Of a DNA stretch of 8,124 bases, positions 1 through 6,167 are shown piece by piece. The translations under genes were made by a program, and so were the position numbers. Below the pieces are notes generated by a model, which worked only from the letters and a program-made list of their open reading frames with translations, searched no databases and was not told the origin of the DNA. Origin of the DNA: Deferribacteraceae bacterium (GTDB lineage Bacteria > Chrysiogenota > Deferribacteres > Deferribacterales > JAISNW01); the NCBI GenBank assembly GCA_031278965.1, contig JAITJJ010000167.1, positions 1 to 8,124 of the forward strand, given 5' to 3'. Numbering within the stretch: the stretch's first letter is position 1; each line of letters starts with the position of its first letter.

Positions 1-28
1 GCTCATATTGTTCTCTTGTTATTTCCAT
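1..28 (-). CDS. Start of a probable IS5-family transposase, cut by the window edge
   Basis: On the minus strand an ATG at base 28 opens a frame that stays open to base 1 and reads MEITREQYE. This nonapeptide resembles, from memory, the N-terminus of many IS5-group transposases, which begin ME-I-x-x-EQY followed by a DUF4096-type domain. Only nine residues are visible, so the family call is inference. There is no Shine-Dalgarno sequence upstream, but a TATAAT box lies 17 bp before the ATG. The flanking 200 bp is non-coding and ends in a hairpin, as an insertion sequence end might. It could equally be an unrelated gene or a chance frame; sequence to the left of the window would decide. Confidence 0.33.
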
Positions 29-45
29 ATATTGAGGTTATCATA

Positions 46-72
46 ATTATAAAAGTTATGCAATAGTGTGAA
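46..72 (-). promoter_or_regulatory. Possible promoter for the minus-strand frame starting at base 28
   Basis: Read on the minus strand, a perfect TATAAT (51-46) is preceded by TTCACA (72-67) with a short 15-bp spacer. Transcription would begin about 10 bases before the ATG at 28, leaving a very short leader. The -10 box is convincing, but the -35 box and spacing are not, and the region is AT-rich. Confidence 0.3.
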
Positions 73-226
73 CACATTCTAGTTATCTTTTTGCGGTCAA
101 GCGTTTTTTCAGCCATTCTGTTCGTAGAAAGAGATTTCTAATGCCCCGCAATTTTACGCTTTTTCTGTTCCTCCCCCCGTATTGATTGCCAATCATCTGC
201 AAAACCATCTGAAAACACTCCTTTTT

Positions 227-241
227 GGCTGTGGGACAGCC
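227..241. repeat. Perfect 6-bp hairpin, possible IS terminus or weak terminator
   Basis: GGCTGT (227-232) and ACAGCC (236-241) pair around a GGG loop. On the plus strand TCTTTA follows, which is only weakly U-rich, so it is a poor intrinsic terminator. On the minus strand the tail is A-rich, which rules out termination that way. It sits between the transposase-like edge and the promoter at 267 and may mark an element boundary. Confidence 0.4.
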
Positions 242-266
242 TCTTTAAATATCAGTGTTAAATTTT

Positions 267-295
267 TTGACACCTGTCCGACTTTCGGCTATAAA
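267..295 (+). promoter_or_regulatory. Strong sigma70-type promoter for the DinB-like/acyltransferase unit
   Basis: A perfect TTGACA (267-272) and TATAAA (290-295) are separated by exactly 17 bp. Transcription should begin near base 302, giving a leader of about 20 bases that contains AAGGAG (310-315) six bases before the ATG at 322. This is the best-formed promoter in the window. It lies just right of the possible insertion sequence border, so the element would not disrupt it. Confidence 0.75.
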
Positions 296-321
296 GTATA
301 AAAAAAATTAAGGAGTTAGAA

Positions 322-792
322 ATGGGGGAATTTGCAAAAATCTTTAAAGATTCGGTATTTAACAATATTCATCTTTTAAAACAGGATATTGAAAACTGCT
401 CGGAAGAGGTTTGGGAAAAAAAGTTCGGCGGCAATTACTATTGGGATCAACTCTTGCATGCGATAGGTTCTGCAGGGCTTTTCCTGGGCATATTGGAGGT
501 TCGGGGGGCTCCGGAAACGCCGAAATCTTCTTCTTTAAATCTGCGTCAGGACGCCGATCCATCCAAAGCGCACAGCAAAGATGTTGCCCTTGCTTTCCTT
601 GAGGAAACAGTTACATTCTTAAGCAATTATTTTGAAAATCTGGATGATGAGGTTTTACTGAATCCGGCGGAGTTCTTTGGCCAGAAAACCACCTACGGCG
701 GAATACTCTCTTTTCTGGCGGTTCATCTCGCCTACCATGTCGGGGCTTGCGATGTAATCCTCCGTGAGAACGGTCTGGAAGGCGCTCTGTAA
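322..792 (+). CDS. DinB-family (DinB/YfiT-like four-helix) putative metalloenzyme
   Basis: A 156-residue protein with the features of the DinB-like superfamily, small four-helix bundles that bind a divalent metal through three histidines. The likely triad is visible as His46 in WDQLLHAIG and His135 and His139 in HLAYHVG, at the usual positions in helix 2 and the last helix. Length is typical of the family. Some relatives are bacillithiol, mycothiol or maleylpyruvate transferases, but most have no known substrate, and nothing here specifies one. No signal peptide or membrane segment is seen, so it is probably cytoplasmic. The ATG is supported by AAGGAG six bases upstream and the promoter at 267-295. 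The acyltransferase gene follows after 17 bp and is probably co-transcribed. Family membership is fairly sure; function is unknown. Confidence 0.75.
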   Translation: MGEFAKIFKDSVFNNIHLLKQDIENCSEEVWEKKFGGNYYWDQLLHAIGSAGLFLGILEVRGAPETPKSSSLNLRQDADPSKAHSKDVALAFLEETVTFLSNYFENLDDEVLLNPAEFFGQKTTYGGILSFLAVHLAYHVGACDVILRENGLEGAL

Positions 793-809
793 ATCTAGCG
801 AGAACCAGA

Positions 810-1700
810 TTGCTCTATTATATACTAAAGGGGCTGTTGATTTTTTTCTCCAAACGCCCCCTTGAAAAGGTGCAGAGAACCGGGCGTATTTTGGGGTGCT
901 TTCTCTGGCATATATTAAAAAACCGCCGCAAAGTTGCGATTGTAAACGCCCGGATTATTGGCGCGGAGGATCCGGCCAGAACCGCCAAACTGTCATTTGA
1001 ACACACCTTCTCATCTTATCTTGAGGCGTCCTACACCCATAATATAAATGCAGAGTTTATTAGAAAATATGTCACCTGCGAGGGGAGAGAATATTATGAT
1101 AAACTTGTAAAAACAGGGGAGCACTTTGCAATTCTAACCGCCCATATGGGTTCTTGGGAACTTGCGGCACAAGTTGTCCCAACTTTGTACGGCTTTAAGG
1201 CGCTTGTTGCGGGGAGAGCGGCAAAGAACCGCTCGGTGGAGCGGGCTATAGAGTATATGCGGAATGTGGGGAATGTTGTTTATATCGGCGGTGACGGCTA
1301 TATTGAAAAGCTGTCGGAATATGAGAAAAAAGGGTATTACTCCGCCTCCCTATTGGATCATGGCGGCACTCCGGGGGACAGCGTTTTGGCGCCCTTTTTC
1401 GGTTATAAAGTTTTTACCCTTGCCGGGCTTTGCGCTATGTGCGTCCGAAGGAAGATGCCGATGCTGCCTTGTTATCTTGTGCGAACAGCAAGCGGCTTTA
1501 AGGTGATCACCCGCCCGCCGGTATATCCCGCTCAAGGAGGGGATAGAAAGAATAAGATTGCAAATATGGCGGCGCTGGTAAATCGTGAGTATGAGAAGAT
1601 AATCAGGGAATACCCGGAGCAGTGGTATCTGATCCACCGCCGTTTTAAGCGCGTAGCGGGAGATGATGGAAAGATTTTAACCGATATGTATAAGCGTTAG
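810..1700 (+). CDS. LpxL/HtrB-family lipid A (lysophospholipid) acyltransferase
   Basis: A 296-residue inner-membrane acyltransferase of the LpxL/LpxM (HtrB) family, whose members add secondary fatty acyl chains to Kdo-lipid A. A short hydrophobic N-terminus (about residues 1-13) should act as the membrane anchor. The catalytic HX4E motif is His112-MGSW-Glu117. The family block around APFFGYKVFTLAGLCAM (residues 194-210) and the C-terminal PEQWYLIHRRFK (269-280) are clear. The usual DQ before that block is Asp183-His184 here. The start is TTG at 810; no ATG gives the N-terminal family segment, and there is no obvious Shine-Dalgarno, so translation may be coupled to the gene 17 bp upstream. 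The stop overlaps the stop of the opposite-strand gene by 4 bp. Whether it is LpxL or LpxM, or acts on another lipid, cannot be told. Confidence 0.88.
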   Translation: MLYYILKGLLIFFSKRPLEKVQRTGRILGCFLWHILKNRRKVAIVNARIIGAEDPARTAKLSFEHTFSSYLEASYTHNINAEFIRKYVTCEGREYYDKLVKTGEHFAILTAHMGSWELAAQVVPTLYGFKALVAGRAAKNRSVERAIEYMRNVGNVVYIGGDGYIEKLSEYEKKGYYSASLLDHGGTPGDSVLAPFFGYKVFTLAGLCAMCVRRKMPMLPCYLVRTASGFKVITRPPVYPAQGGDRKNKIANMAALVNREYEKIIREYPEQWYLIHRRFKRVAGDDGKILTDMYKR

Positions 1701-2632
1701 GCATCTTGTGCCCCTCTCCAAACATTCAGATCTTTCCCCTGAACGATGTCATCCGCTTCAAACTTTTCTTCCAAAGCTATAAGGGAACCGGGCTTATCCC
1801 TAACCCAATCAGGAGCAACGAGAAGATCTGTTTTGCAGCTGCTTACCAGCCTATGCACTACGATTTCCGGAGGGAGGAGGGCGATGGCTTTAGCCGCAAT
1901 ATTTACATACTCCTCCCTTGTGAGAGGCTTATACCGCCCCCCCCTGAACATCTTTTCCAATACTGTGCCGCGCATAACAGACGCTGCGTGGAGTTTTATG
2001 CCGTCCACCCCCGTATCCGCCGTATATTTGACGGAATTCAGCATTGCCCCTTCATCTTCCCCCGGAAGTCCGAACATCAGGTGGACCACAGCACTGAAGC
2101 CGTAACTTTTTATCATACCCACAGCTTTTGGGAAAATTTCGCTTTTGTAACAGCGGTTTATAAGCTCCGCCGTTTTATCGCCAGAGGTTTGCAATCCCAG
2201 CTCTATCCAGACATCCGCCCCTTTTTCGGAAGCAAGGGCGGAGAGCATTTGAAGAATTTCACCGTTTATACAGTCCGGTCTTGTTCCTATGGAAAGAACG
2301 GCAACCCTCTTATCTGTCAGGGCGGCGGAGTATTTTTCTTTAAGATTGCTAACCTTGTCATAGCTGCCGGAAAAATTTTGAAAATAGGCGATAAACTTCT
2401 CCGCTTCCCTCTTTTCCAGAAGCTCTGTTATCTTTTTAGATATTTGCAGAGATATTTCGCTTGCATCCGGTTCTTTTTCCCTGGCACCCCGTTCATCGCA
2501 AAAAATACAGCCGCCCCAACCGATTGAACCATCTCGGTTGGGACAGGTAAAGCCGCCGTCCAGAGATATTTTCACCATTTTGACGCCGTATCTCTCAAAA
2601 AGAAACGATTTAAGATCGTTATAACGCTTCAT
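1697..2632 (-). CDS. yhcC: TIGR01212/YhcC-family radical SAM protein
   Basis: A 311-residue radical SAM protein of the TIGR01212 (E. coli YhcC) family, related to the Elp3 radical SAM core; its reaction is not established. The iron-sulfur cysteines have the family's unusual spacing: Cys30, Cys42 and Cys45 in TCPNRDG-...-GGCIFC (C-X11-C-X2-C). Other family blocks are AYFQNFSGSYD (82-92), IGTRPDCI (115-122), WIELGLQTS (142-150), VVHLMFGLPGE (182-192), KLHAASVMRGTVLE (213-226) and the C-terminal VHRL...LLVAPDW (259-276). Length is normal. It lies 9 bp downstream of the WYL regulator on the same strand, with no Shine-Dalgarno before the ATG, so reinitiation after the regulator is likely. It converges with the acyltransferase gene, and no terminator separates them. 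Confidence 0.9.
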   Translation of the reverse strand: MKRYNDLKSFLFERYGVKMVKISLDGGFTCPNRDGSIGWGGCIFCDERGAREKEPDASEISLQISKKITELLEKREAEKFIAYFQNFSGSYDKVSNLKEKYSAALTDKRVAVLSIGTRPDCINGEILQMLSALASEKGADVWIELGLQTSGDKTAELINRCYKSEIFPKAVGMIKSYGFSAVVHLMFGLPGEDEGAMLNSVKYTADTGVDGIKLHAASVMRGTVLEKMFRGGRYKPLTREEYVNIAAKAIALLPPEIVVHRLVSSCKTDLLVAPDWVRDKPGSLIALEEKFEADDIVQGKDLNVWRGAQDA

Positions 2633-2641
2633 TCAAACAAA

Positions 2642-3481
2642 TTATGAATTCTTTTTTAAAGCGATCTTCAGATAGTTTGCAAAAGCGTTCCGATATTTTT
2701 TCGGCGACAAAACTTTTATAAAACAAGCCCAAGGTGCAGCCTGCAAGATAAAATCCAACTTGTCCGCCGCGGAGAAAGTGAGCTTTATGCTCCCATCCTG
2801 CTTCTCTTCTGCCAACTTTTGAGAGATAAAAATATCTCTGTCCTTAAAATAATCTGCAACGTCTACGTCTATAAGAACCGCCGCTTCAACACTTTTCAGA
2901 GGCTGATTAATTATCCCCTCAATAACACTGTTTTCGCTCTTAAAAAAACGGGGCGGCGAGAGGGGAGATACTTTTTTTATGCGGTTTAACTTAAAACTCA
3001 TCACCTCTTTTTTTGCTTCACATATCCCTTTCAAACTCCAAAATCCGTTTTCAAGAACAATAAGATATGGCTTTACGGCAAACACCTTCTTTTTATAGGC
3101 GATCTCAATCTCCTGCTCCTGAACGTATTCCAAAAGGGTGTTTAAGATGGGGCGCACCGTTTCGTAGGGGGTAAAAGATCCGCTTTTAACGACGATCTTT
3201 TTTCCGTCCGCCGGAGCGCTGTTAATCTGTTCCGCATTAAAAGTGATGGCGGGCGGCACCTTCTCCAATATGAGTTTGCGGAAACATGAATTATCTCGCA
3301 AAGTAAGGCTTCCGTCAGAATTAACCGCGATATGCTCCGGATAGCTCTCCAGCACGCCCTTATATCTCTGGGCTGTGCGAATATCAATCTCGGAAGCAAA
3401 CGCTTCCTGAATAGACTTTGAGGTAACAGAGCGGTTGTTTGCAAGGTGGTTTATCAGCTTAAAGGCTTTGTTAAGTTCCAT
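2642..3481 (-). CDS. WYL-domain transcriptional regulator
   Basis: A 279-residue protein with the HTH-WYL-WCX architecture of PafB/YafY-type regulators, which bind DNA and sense ligands such as nucleic acid through the WYL domain. Residues about 5-45 form the helix-turn-helix, ending in IDIRTAQRYKGVLES. Residues about 123-175 form the WYL domain (VKPYLIVLENGFWSLKG, then FKLNRIKKV with the conserved Arg167). The C-terminal 200-270 fits the WCX extension. The name-giving W-Y-L is W148-S-L here, so the tyrosine is replaced by serine. The ATG has AGGAGG five bases upstream. It is divergent from the pilin genes and leads the unit that includes yhcC. Its targets are unknown; autoregulation or control of the divergent pilin operon is plausible from position only. 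Confidence 0.85.
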   Translation of the reverse strand: MELNKAFKLINHLANNRSVTSKSIQEAFASEIDIRTAQRYKGVLESYPEHIAVNSDGSLTLRDNSCFRKLILEKVPPAITFNAEQINSAPADGKKIVVKSGSFTPYETVRPILNTLLEYVQEQEIEIAYKKKVFAVKPYLIVLENGFWSLKGICEAKKEVMSFKLNRIKKVSPLSPPRFFKSENSVIEGIINQPLKSVEAAVLIDVDVADYFKDRDIFISQKLAEEKQDGSIKLTFSAADKLDFILQAAPWACFIKVLSPKKYRNAFANYLKIALKKNS

Positions 3482-3486
3482 ATCCG

Positions 3487-3517
3487 CCTCCTAAGAAAAC
3501 TATAACCAATAATTATA
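3487..3517 (-). promoter_or_regulatory. Promoter and ribosome binding site of the WYL regulator
   Basis: On the minus strand a perfect TATAAT (3517-3512) lies about 30 bases before the ATG at 3481, and AGGAGG (3492-3487) precedes the ATG by five bases. No good -35 hexamer sits 16-18 bp upstream, which suggests activator help or a weak promoter. An 8-bp palindrome CTTGCAAG (3522-3529) abuts the -10 on its upstream side and could be an operator. An alternative pair, TTGCAA (3528-3523) and TATAGT (3504-3499), would start transcription inside the ribosome site and is less likely. Confidence 0.5.
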
Positions 3518-3540
3518 CTTTCTTGCAAGCAAAATAGGGG

Positions 3541-3610
3541 AATCTCCTTTGTAAAATCTATCCAGAGTTTTCATCTCCCACGGAGACTTTTTAAGCCCTT
3601 AATCTCCTTT
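3541..3610. repeat. 10-bp direct repeat AATCTCCTTT, 60 bp apart
   Basis: AATCTCCTTT occurs at 3541-3550 and again at 3601-3610, exactly 60 bp apart, in the divergent intergenic region between the WYL regulator and the pilin operon. The second copy lies immediately upstream of the pilin -35 box. The exact spacing, close to six helical turns, would suit a DNA-looping regulator. The repeat is short and pyrimidine-rich, so chance is possible. Confidence 0.4.
3574..3592 (+). other. Small hairpin with T-tract in the divergent intergenic region
   Basis: TCTCC (3574-3578) pairs with GGAGA (3582-3586) around a CAC loop, followed by CTTTTT on the plus strand. It looks like a minimal intrinsic terminator, but no plus-strand gene lies upstream of it, and a 5-bp stem is weak. 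It may be a regulatory stem or chance. Confidence 0.25.
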
Positions 3611-3614
3611 TTCT

Positions 3615-3643
3615 TTGACTTTACTATAGATTAGTTATAAAAT
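3615..3643 (+). promoter_or_regulatory. Promoter of the pilin operon
   Basis: TTGACT (3615-3620) and TAAAAT (3638-3643) are 17 bp apart, each one base from the sigma70 consensus. Transcription would begin near 3650. A GAGGGAG ribosome site (3658-3664) lies four bases before the ATG at 3669. It is the only clear promoter ahead of the five-gene run that ends at 7797. Confidence 0.6.
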
Positions 3644-3668
3644 TATTAGCTACGGGTGAGGGAGTTTT

Positions 3669-4289
3669 ATGAAAAAAGCGTTTAATCTGGTGGAGCTTGC
3701 TGTAGTTCTCCTTATAGTAGGGATTGTTGCCGGAATGGTGCTGAAAGGCAAGAGTCTGCTCCACGCTTCCTATTATAAATCAGAAGTGCACAAGGTGGAT
3801 AAGATACGCAGTGCTGTTTTTGCCTTAATGGCAAAATACAACGGCAGCTATCGTGCCATAACCTTTAAGGACAATAAAACCTATGACACTCTTGATAACA
3901 ACACTAATACCATTTTTGACTATGCCCAATTCTTTGACAACGGGCTTCTGGATGAAAACTCTGTCAAGGTTCAATATACTGACAACTGGAGTGTTGCTCT
4001 ATGCGCCACCAAAACTGATGAGTTGGGTTATTACATAACAAAGAAGGATTCTCCAAACTATATCTGTGCCTATCACCCGAAGCTGCTCTATGATATTATG
4101 TGCAATTTAGAGGTACTTATGGATGATCAGAGCCTCACGGATAAGAACGGGTTCGGGCTTGTAAAGGAAGTGCCTAATGCATATAAAAGTAATTTTGACA
4201 GCGACAACAAAACCTTTAACTGTGATGATGTGAATTCAACAGACGGATTGGGAGTTTTCCCCGCATACGGCTATCTGGTCTTTAAGTGA
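3669..4289 (+). CDS. Type IV pilin-like (pseudopilin) protein 1
   Basis: A 206-residue protein with a class III prepilin leader: a short basic MKKA, then FNLVELAVVLLIVGIVAGMVL. Mature Phe1 and Glu5 fit recognition by prepilin peptidase and assembly into a pilus or pseudopilus in the inner membrane. The residue before the cut is Ala4, not the usual Gly. After the membrane helix (about 5-25) comes KGKSLL, then a charged amphipathic stretch and a globular domain with four cysteines (112, 133, 145, 185) that could form two disulfides in the periplasm. There is no resemblance to a named major pilin. It is paralogous to the next gene, which matches in leader, KGK motif and cysteine spacing. A good ribosome site precedes the ATG. 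Substrate or assembly system is unknown; no pilus machinery is in the window. Confidence 0.85.
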   Translation: MKKAFNLVELAVVLLIVGIVAGMVLKGKSLLHASYYKSEVHKVDKIRSAVFALMAKYNGSYRAITFKDNKTYDTLDNNTNTIFDYAQFFDNGLLDENSVKVQYTDNWSVALCATKTDELGYYITKKDSPNYICAYHPKLLYDIMCNLEVLMDDQSLTDKNGFGLVKEVPNAYKSNFDSDNKTFNCDDVNSTDGLGVFPAYGYLVFK

Positions 4290-4301
4290 TAAGGAGGTTT
4301 T

Positions 4302-4889
4302 ATGAAAAGAGGGTTTAATCTTATAGAGCTTGCTGTAGTATTCCTCCTTATAGGGCTTATATCCGCCATGGTATATAAAGGGAAAGAGCTTTTAGACACC
4401 GCATCCATAAGGGCTGAAGTAAATAAAATGGCTAAACTCCGCACTGCCGTTGCCACAATTATGACTCTGACCGCCAAAGGGAATATCGGCGAGCTTGAGT
4501 ATGACAACGTTACCAAGAGCTATAATTTACAACCCTTTTTTGAGCTTGATCTTATCTCCGCCGAAGATATAACAGTTCAGGGGAGTAGTGATAACTTGAC
4601 TATCCGCCCGTGTATCAACAAAAAGAAATCTTTTGCCTTTGATCCGACCGGGGAGGACGGTTCCATGATCTGCGCCAAGCACGATAATTATCCTGTGGAG
4701 TTTACTTGCTTTTCAGAGGTTATGATAGACAATCAAGATTTAGCTACAGGATTGGGGGTTACTTTTATTTCAACAACTGGAACTGCGGCTAAAGACAATA
4801 TCTCCCCCGGTATGGATCCGGGTGTGTTTGACTGTTACACAGTTACGGAAAAAAATCCGCAAGTATTTGGTTTCATCTTATACCGCTGA
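4302..4889 (+). CDS. Type IV pilin-like (pseudopilin) protein 2
   Basis: A 195-residue protein with a canonical class III leader: MKRG, then FNLIELAVVFLLIGLISAMVY, with Gly4 at -1, Phe at +1 and Glu at +5. The single N-terminal helix is followed by KGKELLDTA and an EVNKMAKLRTAV helix that lines up with EVHKVDKIRSAV in the gene before it. Cysteines at 104, 124, 136 and 178 match the first protein's 112, 133, 145 and 185 in order and nearly in spacing (20-12-42 against 21-12-40). Both end in an aromatic FxxYR or YLVFK tail. The genes are 12 bp apart, with AAGGAGG four bases before this ATG. The pair therefore arose by tandem duplication and has diverged strongly. The protein is probably inserted in the inner membrane with a periplasmic domain; its role is not known. 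Confidence 0.87.
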   Translation: MKRGFNLIELAVVFLLIGLISAMVYKGKELLDTASIRAEVNKMAKLRTAVATIMTLTAKGNIGELEYDNVTKSYNLQPFFELDLISAEDITVQGSSDNLTIRPCINKKKSFAFDPTGEDGSMICAKHDNYPVEFTCFSEVMIDNQDLATGLGVTFISTTGTAAKDNISPGMDPGVFDCYTVTEKNPQVFGFILYR

Positions 4890-4910
4890 TTCTTTCCGCC
4901 CTCTCCCACA

Positions 4911-6158
4911 ATGAATACCCCGGCGATGCTCTATGCGGATAAGAGCGGGAATATTTACGATCACTCTTTCTTAAAGATGTCCGTTAAAAGCGGCGGATAT
5001 GAGTTTTTGCCATATTCCGGCGAGCTTATTGACTTGCCTGAAAATTCACGGCTTTATTTTATCCCCGATAGCCGTCCTTCAGGTTATAACGAAGCTAAAG
5101 CCCGTTTTGAAGCGGCGGACGGCTATGCGGTAAGCGTATTCCTCCCCCCCGGTTACCTCCGCTTGCACACCCCTTCTTATATAAGGACAGCTTCAACCTT
5201 CCTTCCGCTTTATGCATATACCCCTGCGGGGTGGCTGAATGGAAAGTTTATGGTTCCCGCCCTTAAAATTGATGATGATTCCCGCTGGAATCCCGCCCTA
5301 TACGACTATTCCGATAACTTCCGTCCCAGGGCGGAAAAATATCTGGAAAGATACCCCGACAACAGGCTTTATAAACAGCTTGCAAAGTGCGCTCTGGTTT
5401 ACCATTGCACCGCGGCGAAGAATGTTTTTTATCCCCGCTGGGAGTGCCCTATACCAACCTCCCCCACCTGCAACAGCAATTGTATCGGGTGTATCTCCAA
5501 ACAACCCGCGGAGTGCTGCCCCGCCCCCCAGTCCCGTATAAATTTTACTCCCACACCAGAGGAGATAGCCGAAGTTGCCATTAATCACGCAGAGAGTACA
5601 GAACACCCTATCATCAGCTTTGGGCAGGGGTGCGAGGGCGATCCGATCCTCTGCGCGGATGTGATTGCCAAAGCTGTAAAGCTCATCCGCAAACGGTTTT
5701 CAGAGCTTACTATAAATTTCAACTCAAACTGCAGCAAGCCGGACAATCTGGCAAAACTCATAGATGCTGGGATAGACAGCATCCGCGTAAGCCTTATCAG
5801 CGTAAATGAAAGTGTGTATAATGCATATTACAGACCGCAAAACTATACCCTTTCCGATGTGGTTAAGAGTATAGAAATTGCAGAAAAGAGCGGGATATAC
5901 ATATCCTTAAACCTCCTGACTTATCCGGGTTTGACAGATAGGAAAAGCGAAGCTGAAAAGACGGGTGATTTTTTAGGGAAACATAGAATAAGCCTTATAC
6001 AGATGCGGAATCTTAATATTGATCCTAAACTACTTGAAAACAGATTAAAACTTCCTCAAGATGAGATTCTGGGCTTAAAAAACGCTATGAAACTATGGAA
6101 AAAGAAGCGTAAAGGCCTAAAATTCGGATATTTCAACCGTCTAAAATCGGAATTTTAG
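4911..6158 (+). CDS. Radical SAM protein of unknown function with long N-terminal region
   Basis: A 415-residue protein. The radical SAM core begins near residue 180 with the 4Fe-4S motif Cys187-X3-Cys191-X2-Cys194 (SPTCNSNCIGC). A glycine-rich SAM-binding segment follows as SFGQGCEGDP (236-245), then strands NFNSNCS (269-275), SIRVSLISVNESVYNAYYRP (290-309), ISLNLLTYPGLTDR (331-344) and LIQMRNLNIDP (362-372). The first 180 residues are a separate domain with FLPPGYLR (77-84), YHCTAAKN (164-171) and additional cysteines 160, 166 and 179. I recognise this as a family seen in Desulfobacterota-like genomes and annotated only as radical SAM protein; no reaction is known to me. The ATG lies 21 bp after the second pilin with no Shine-Dalgarno; ATG at codon 6 is an alternative. 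It may serve its operon neighbours, but that is inference. Confidence 0.85.
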   Translation: MNTPAMLYADKSGNIYDHSFLKMSVKSGGYEFLPYSGELIDLPENSRLYFIPDSRPSGYNEAKARFEAADGYAVSVFLPPGYLRLHTPSYIRTASTFLPLYAYTPAGWLNGKFMVPALKIDDDSRWNPALYDYSDNFRPRAEKYLERYPDNRLYKQLAKCALVYHCTAAKNVFYPRWECPIPTSPTCNSNCIGCISKQPAECCPAPQSRINFTPTPEEIAEVAINHAESTEHPIISFGQGCEGDPILCADVIAKAVKLIRKRFSELTINFNSNCSKPDNLAKLIDAGIDSIRVSLISVNESVYNAYYRPQNYTLSDVVKSIEIAEKSGIYISLNLLTYPGLTDRKSEAEKTGDFLGKHRISLIQMRNLNIDPKLLENRLKLPQDEILGLKNAMKLWKKKRKGLKFGYFNRLKSEF

Positions 6159-6167
6159 TGGCACAGA

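Larger units (their letters stand above)
1..245 (-). mobile_element. Possible insertion sequence end (partial)
   Basis: This stretch lies upstream of the first complete gene and holds no substantial coding sequence apart from the transposase-like start at 28. It contains a TAGAAA/TTTCTA inverted repeat (125-140), an odd palindrome TGATTG-C-CAATCA (183-195) and a GGCTGT/ACAGCC hairpin (227-241). Read outward on the minus strand it begins GAGGCTGTCCCA, which resembles terminal repeats of several IS families (recollection). If this is the element's end, the border is near 241-246, about 20 bp before the -35 box of the next gene. The other end and any target duplication lie outside the window, so the call rests on the nine visible residues and this terminus alone. 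Confidence 0.3.

Noticed and set aside
1706..2527. A 273-codon plus-strand open frame opposite the yhcC-like gene.
   Set aside because: The minus strand has clear TIGR01212 motifs throughout; the plus-strand translation is rich in aromatic, Cys and Pro residues and lacks any recognisable motif, as expected for an antisense shadow.
3142..3444. A 100-codon minus-strand frame within the WYL gene.
   Set aside because: It is a frame-shifted shadow of the regulator, with no ribosome site and Arg/Leu-rich composition.
5298..5606. A minus-strand open frame of about 100 codons with a glycine-rich start.
   Set aside because: It lies opposite the Fe-S cluster region of the radical SAM gene, whose motifs fix the coding strand.
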